The notes under the pieces are model-generated. The model saw nothing but the letters and a program-made list of their open reading frames with translations. It was not told where the DNA came from and did not search any database. From contig DAOWNO010000119.1 in assembly GCA_030642525.1 (NCBI GenBank), positions 1 through 6,704 of the forward strand: a DNA stretch of 6,704 bases, in the 5' to 3' direction. Position 1 is the stretch's first letter; each line of letters begins with the position of its first letter. Both the position numbers and the translations under genes were made by a program. This stretch comes from Candidatus Aegiribacteria sp. GTDB lineage: Bacteria; Fermentibacterota; Fermentibacteria; Fermentibacterales; JCC-6. This document shows positions 6,373 to 6,704 of this stretch, piece by piece.

Positions 6373-6704
6373 ATGGCGCTGTGGCATACTTTATTCTATC
6401 TGCTTCTGGGGTTTCTATCCGGTTCTGTACCATGGTCATGGCTGCTTGGCAGACTAAAGGGTGTTGATATTCAAAGAGAGGGCTCCGGCAATGTCGGGGC
6501 GACGAACCTGATGCGGGTCTGCGGTACCGGTTATGGTATTGCCGGCCTTTTTCTTGATGCTGTGAAAGGAGCGCTTCCCGTACTTGTTGCAGCAAACGGA
6601 TTACTGAGTATTCCCCCGGCGAGTGATCTGATAGTTGCCCTGGTGGCGATATGCGCTGTTCTAGGGCATGTATTCACTCCATGGCTTGGTTTTATGGGAG
6701 GTAA
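6373..6704 (+). CDS. plsY: Acyl-phosphate:glycerol-3-phosphate acyltransferase PlsY (C-terminus beyond window)
   Basis: Hand translation gives 110 complete codons before the window ends; the family is usually about 200 residues. PlsY is an integral inner-membrane enzyme that moves the acyl group of acyl-phosphate to glycerol-3-phosphate, making lysophosphatidic acid in the first step of phospholipid synthesis. The N-terminal helix (about 6-25) contains GSVPWSWLLGRL. Motif 1 is REGSGNVGATNLMR (35-48), motif 2 the LDAVKGALPV segment (61-70), and the start of motif 3 is GHVFTPWLGFMGG (98-110), here running to the edge. The ATG lies one base after the der stop, with a loose AGGAAGAG upstream inside the der end, so both genes are surely co-transcribed. 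der followed by plsY is a common order in bacteria, often with gpsA next. Assignment is secure despite truncation. Confidence 0.96.
   Translation, partial: MALWHTLFYLLLGFLSGSVPWSWLLGRLKGVDIQREGSGNVGATNLMRVCGTGYGIAGLFLDAVKGALPVLVAANGLLSIPPASDLIVALVAICAVLGHVFTPWLGFMGG

Overview
The window shows seven protein genes in two divergent blocks, with no RNA gene, mobile element or CRISPR array. Base composition is roughly balanced and looks even along the window. Exported proteins with signal-peptide-like N-termini, a CHASE2 receptor cyclase and a GAF/HD-GYP protein suggest a free-living bacterium, probably diderm (Gram-negative). Nothing here fixes the taxon. A deep-branching or candidate-phylum lineage is possible, but that is only an impression.

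Left block (about 1-4977, all minus strand, so read from right to left). It begins with a small exported protein of unknown function (4507-4977). Next comes a GAF/HD-GYP protein (3282-4421), predicted to degrade cyclic di-GMP. It overlaps by 11 bases a membrane-bound CHASE2 sensor with a class III adenylate cyclase domain (1181-3292). After a 94-base gap with a good sigma70-type promoter comes a second unit: an exported SH3-like protein (595-1086) overlapping by ATGA an M48-family zinc metalloprotease (598 to the window edge, truncated).

Right block (5070-6704, plus strand). It holds der (engA), the double GTPase of ribosome assembly, started by a TTG codon behind a strong promoter. One base after it comes plsY, the acyl-phosphate:glycerol-3-phosphate acyltransferase, cut by the window end. 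This is an ordinary housekeeping pair.

The most interesting part is the tightly coupled HD-GYP and adenylate cyclase pair. It places a predicted cyclic di-GMP-degrading enzyme and a predicted cAMP-making enzyme under shared translation. The GAF domain of the HD-GYP protein carries most of the NKFDE signature of cyclic-nucleotide-binding GAF domains, so the cyclase product could control the phosphodiesterase. That link is inference. The protease/SH3 pair is a second, separate module, apparently for envelope proteolysis.
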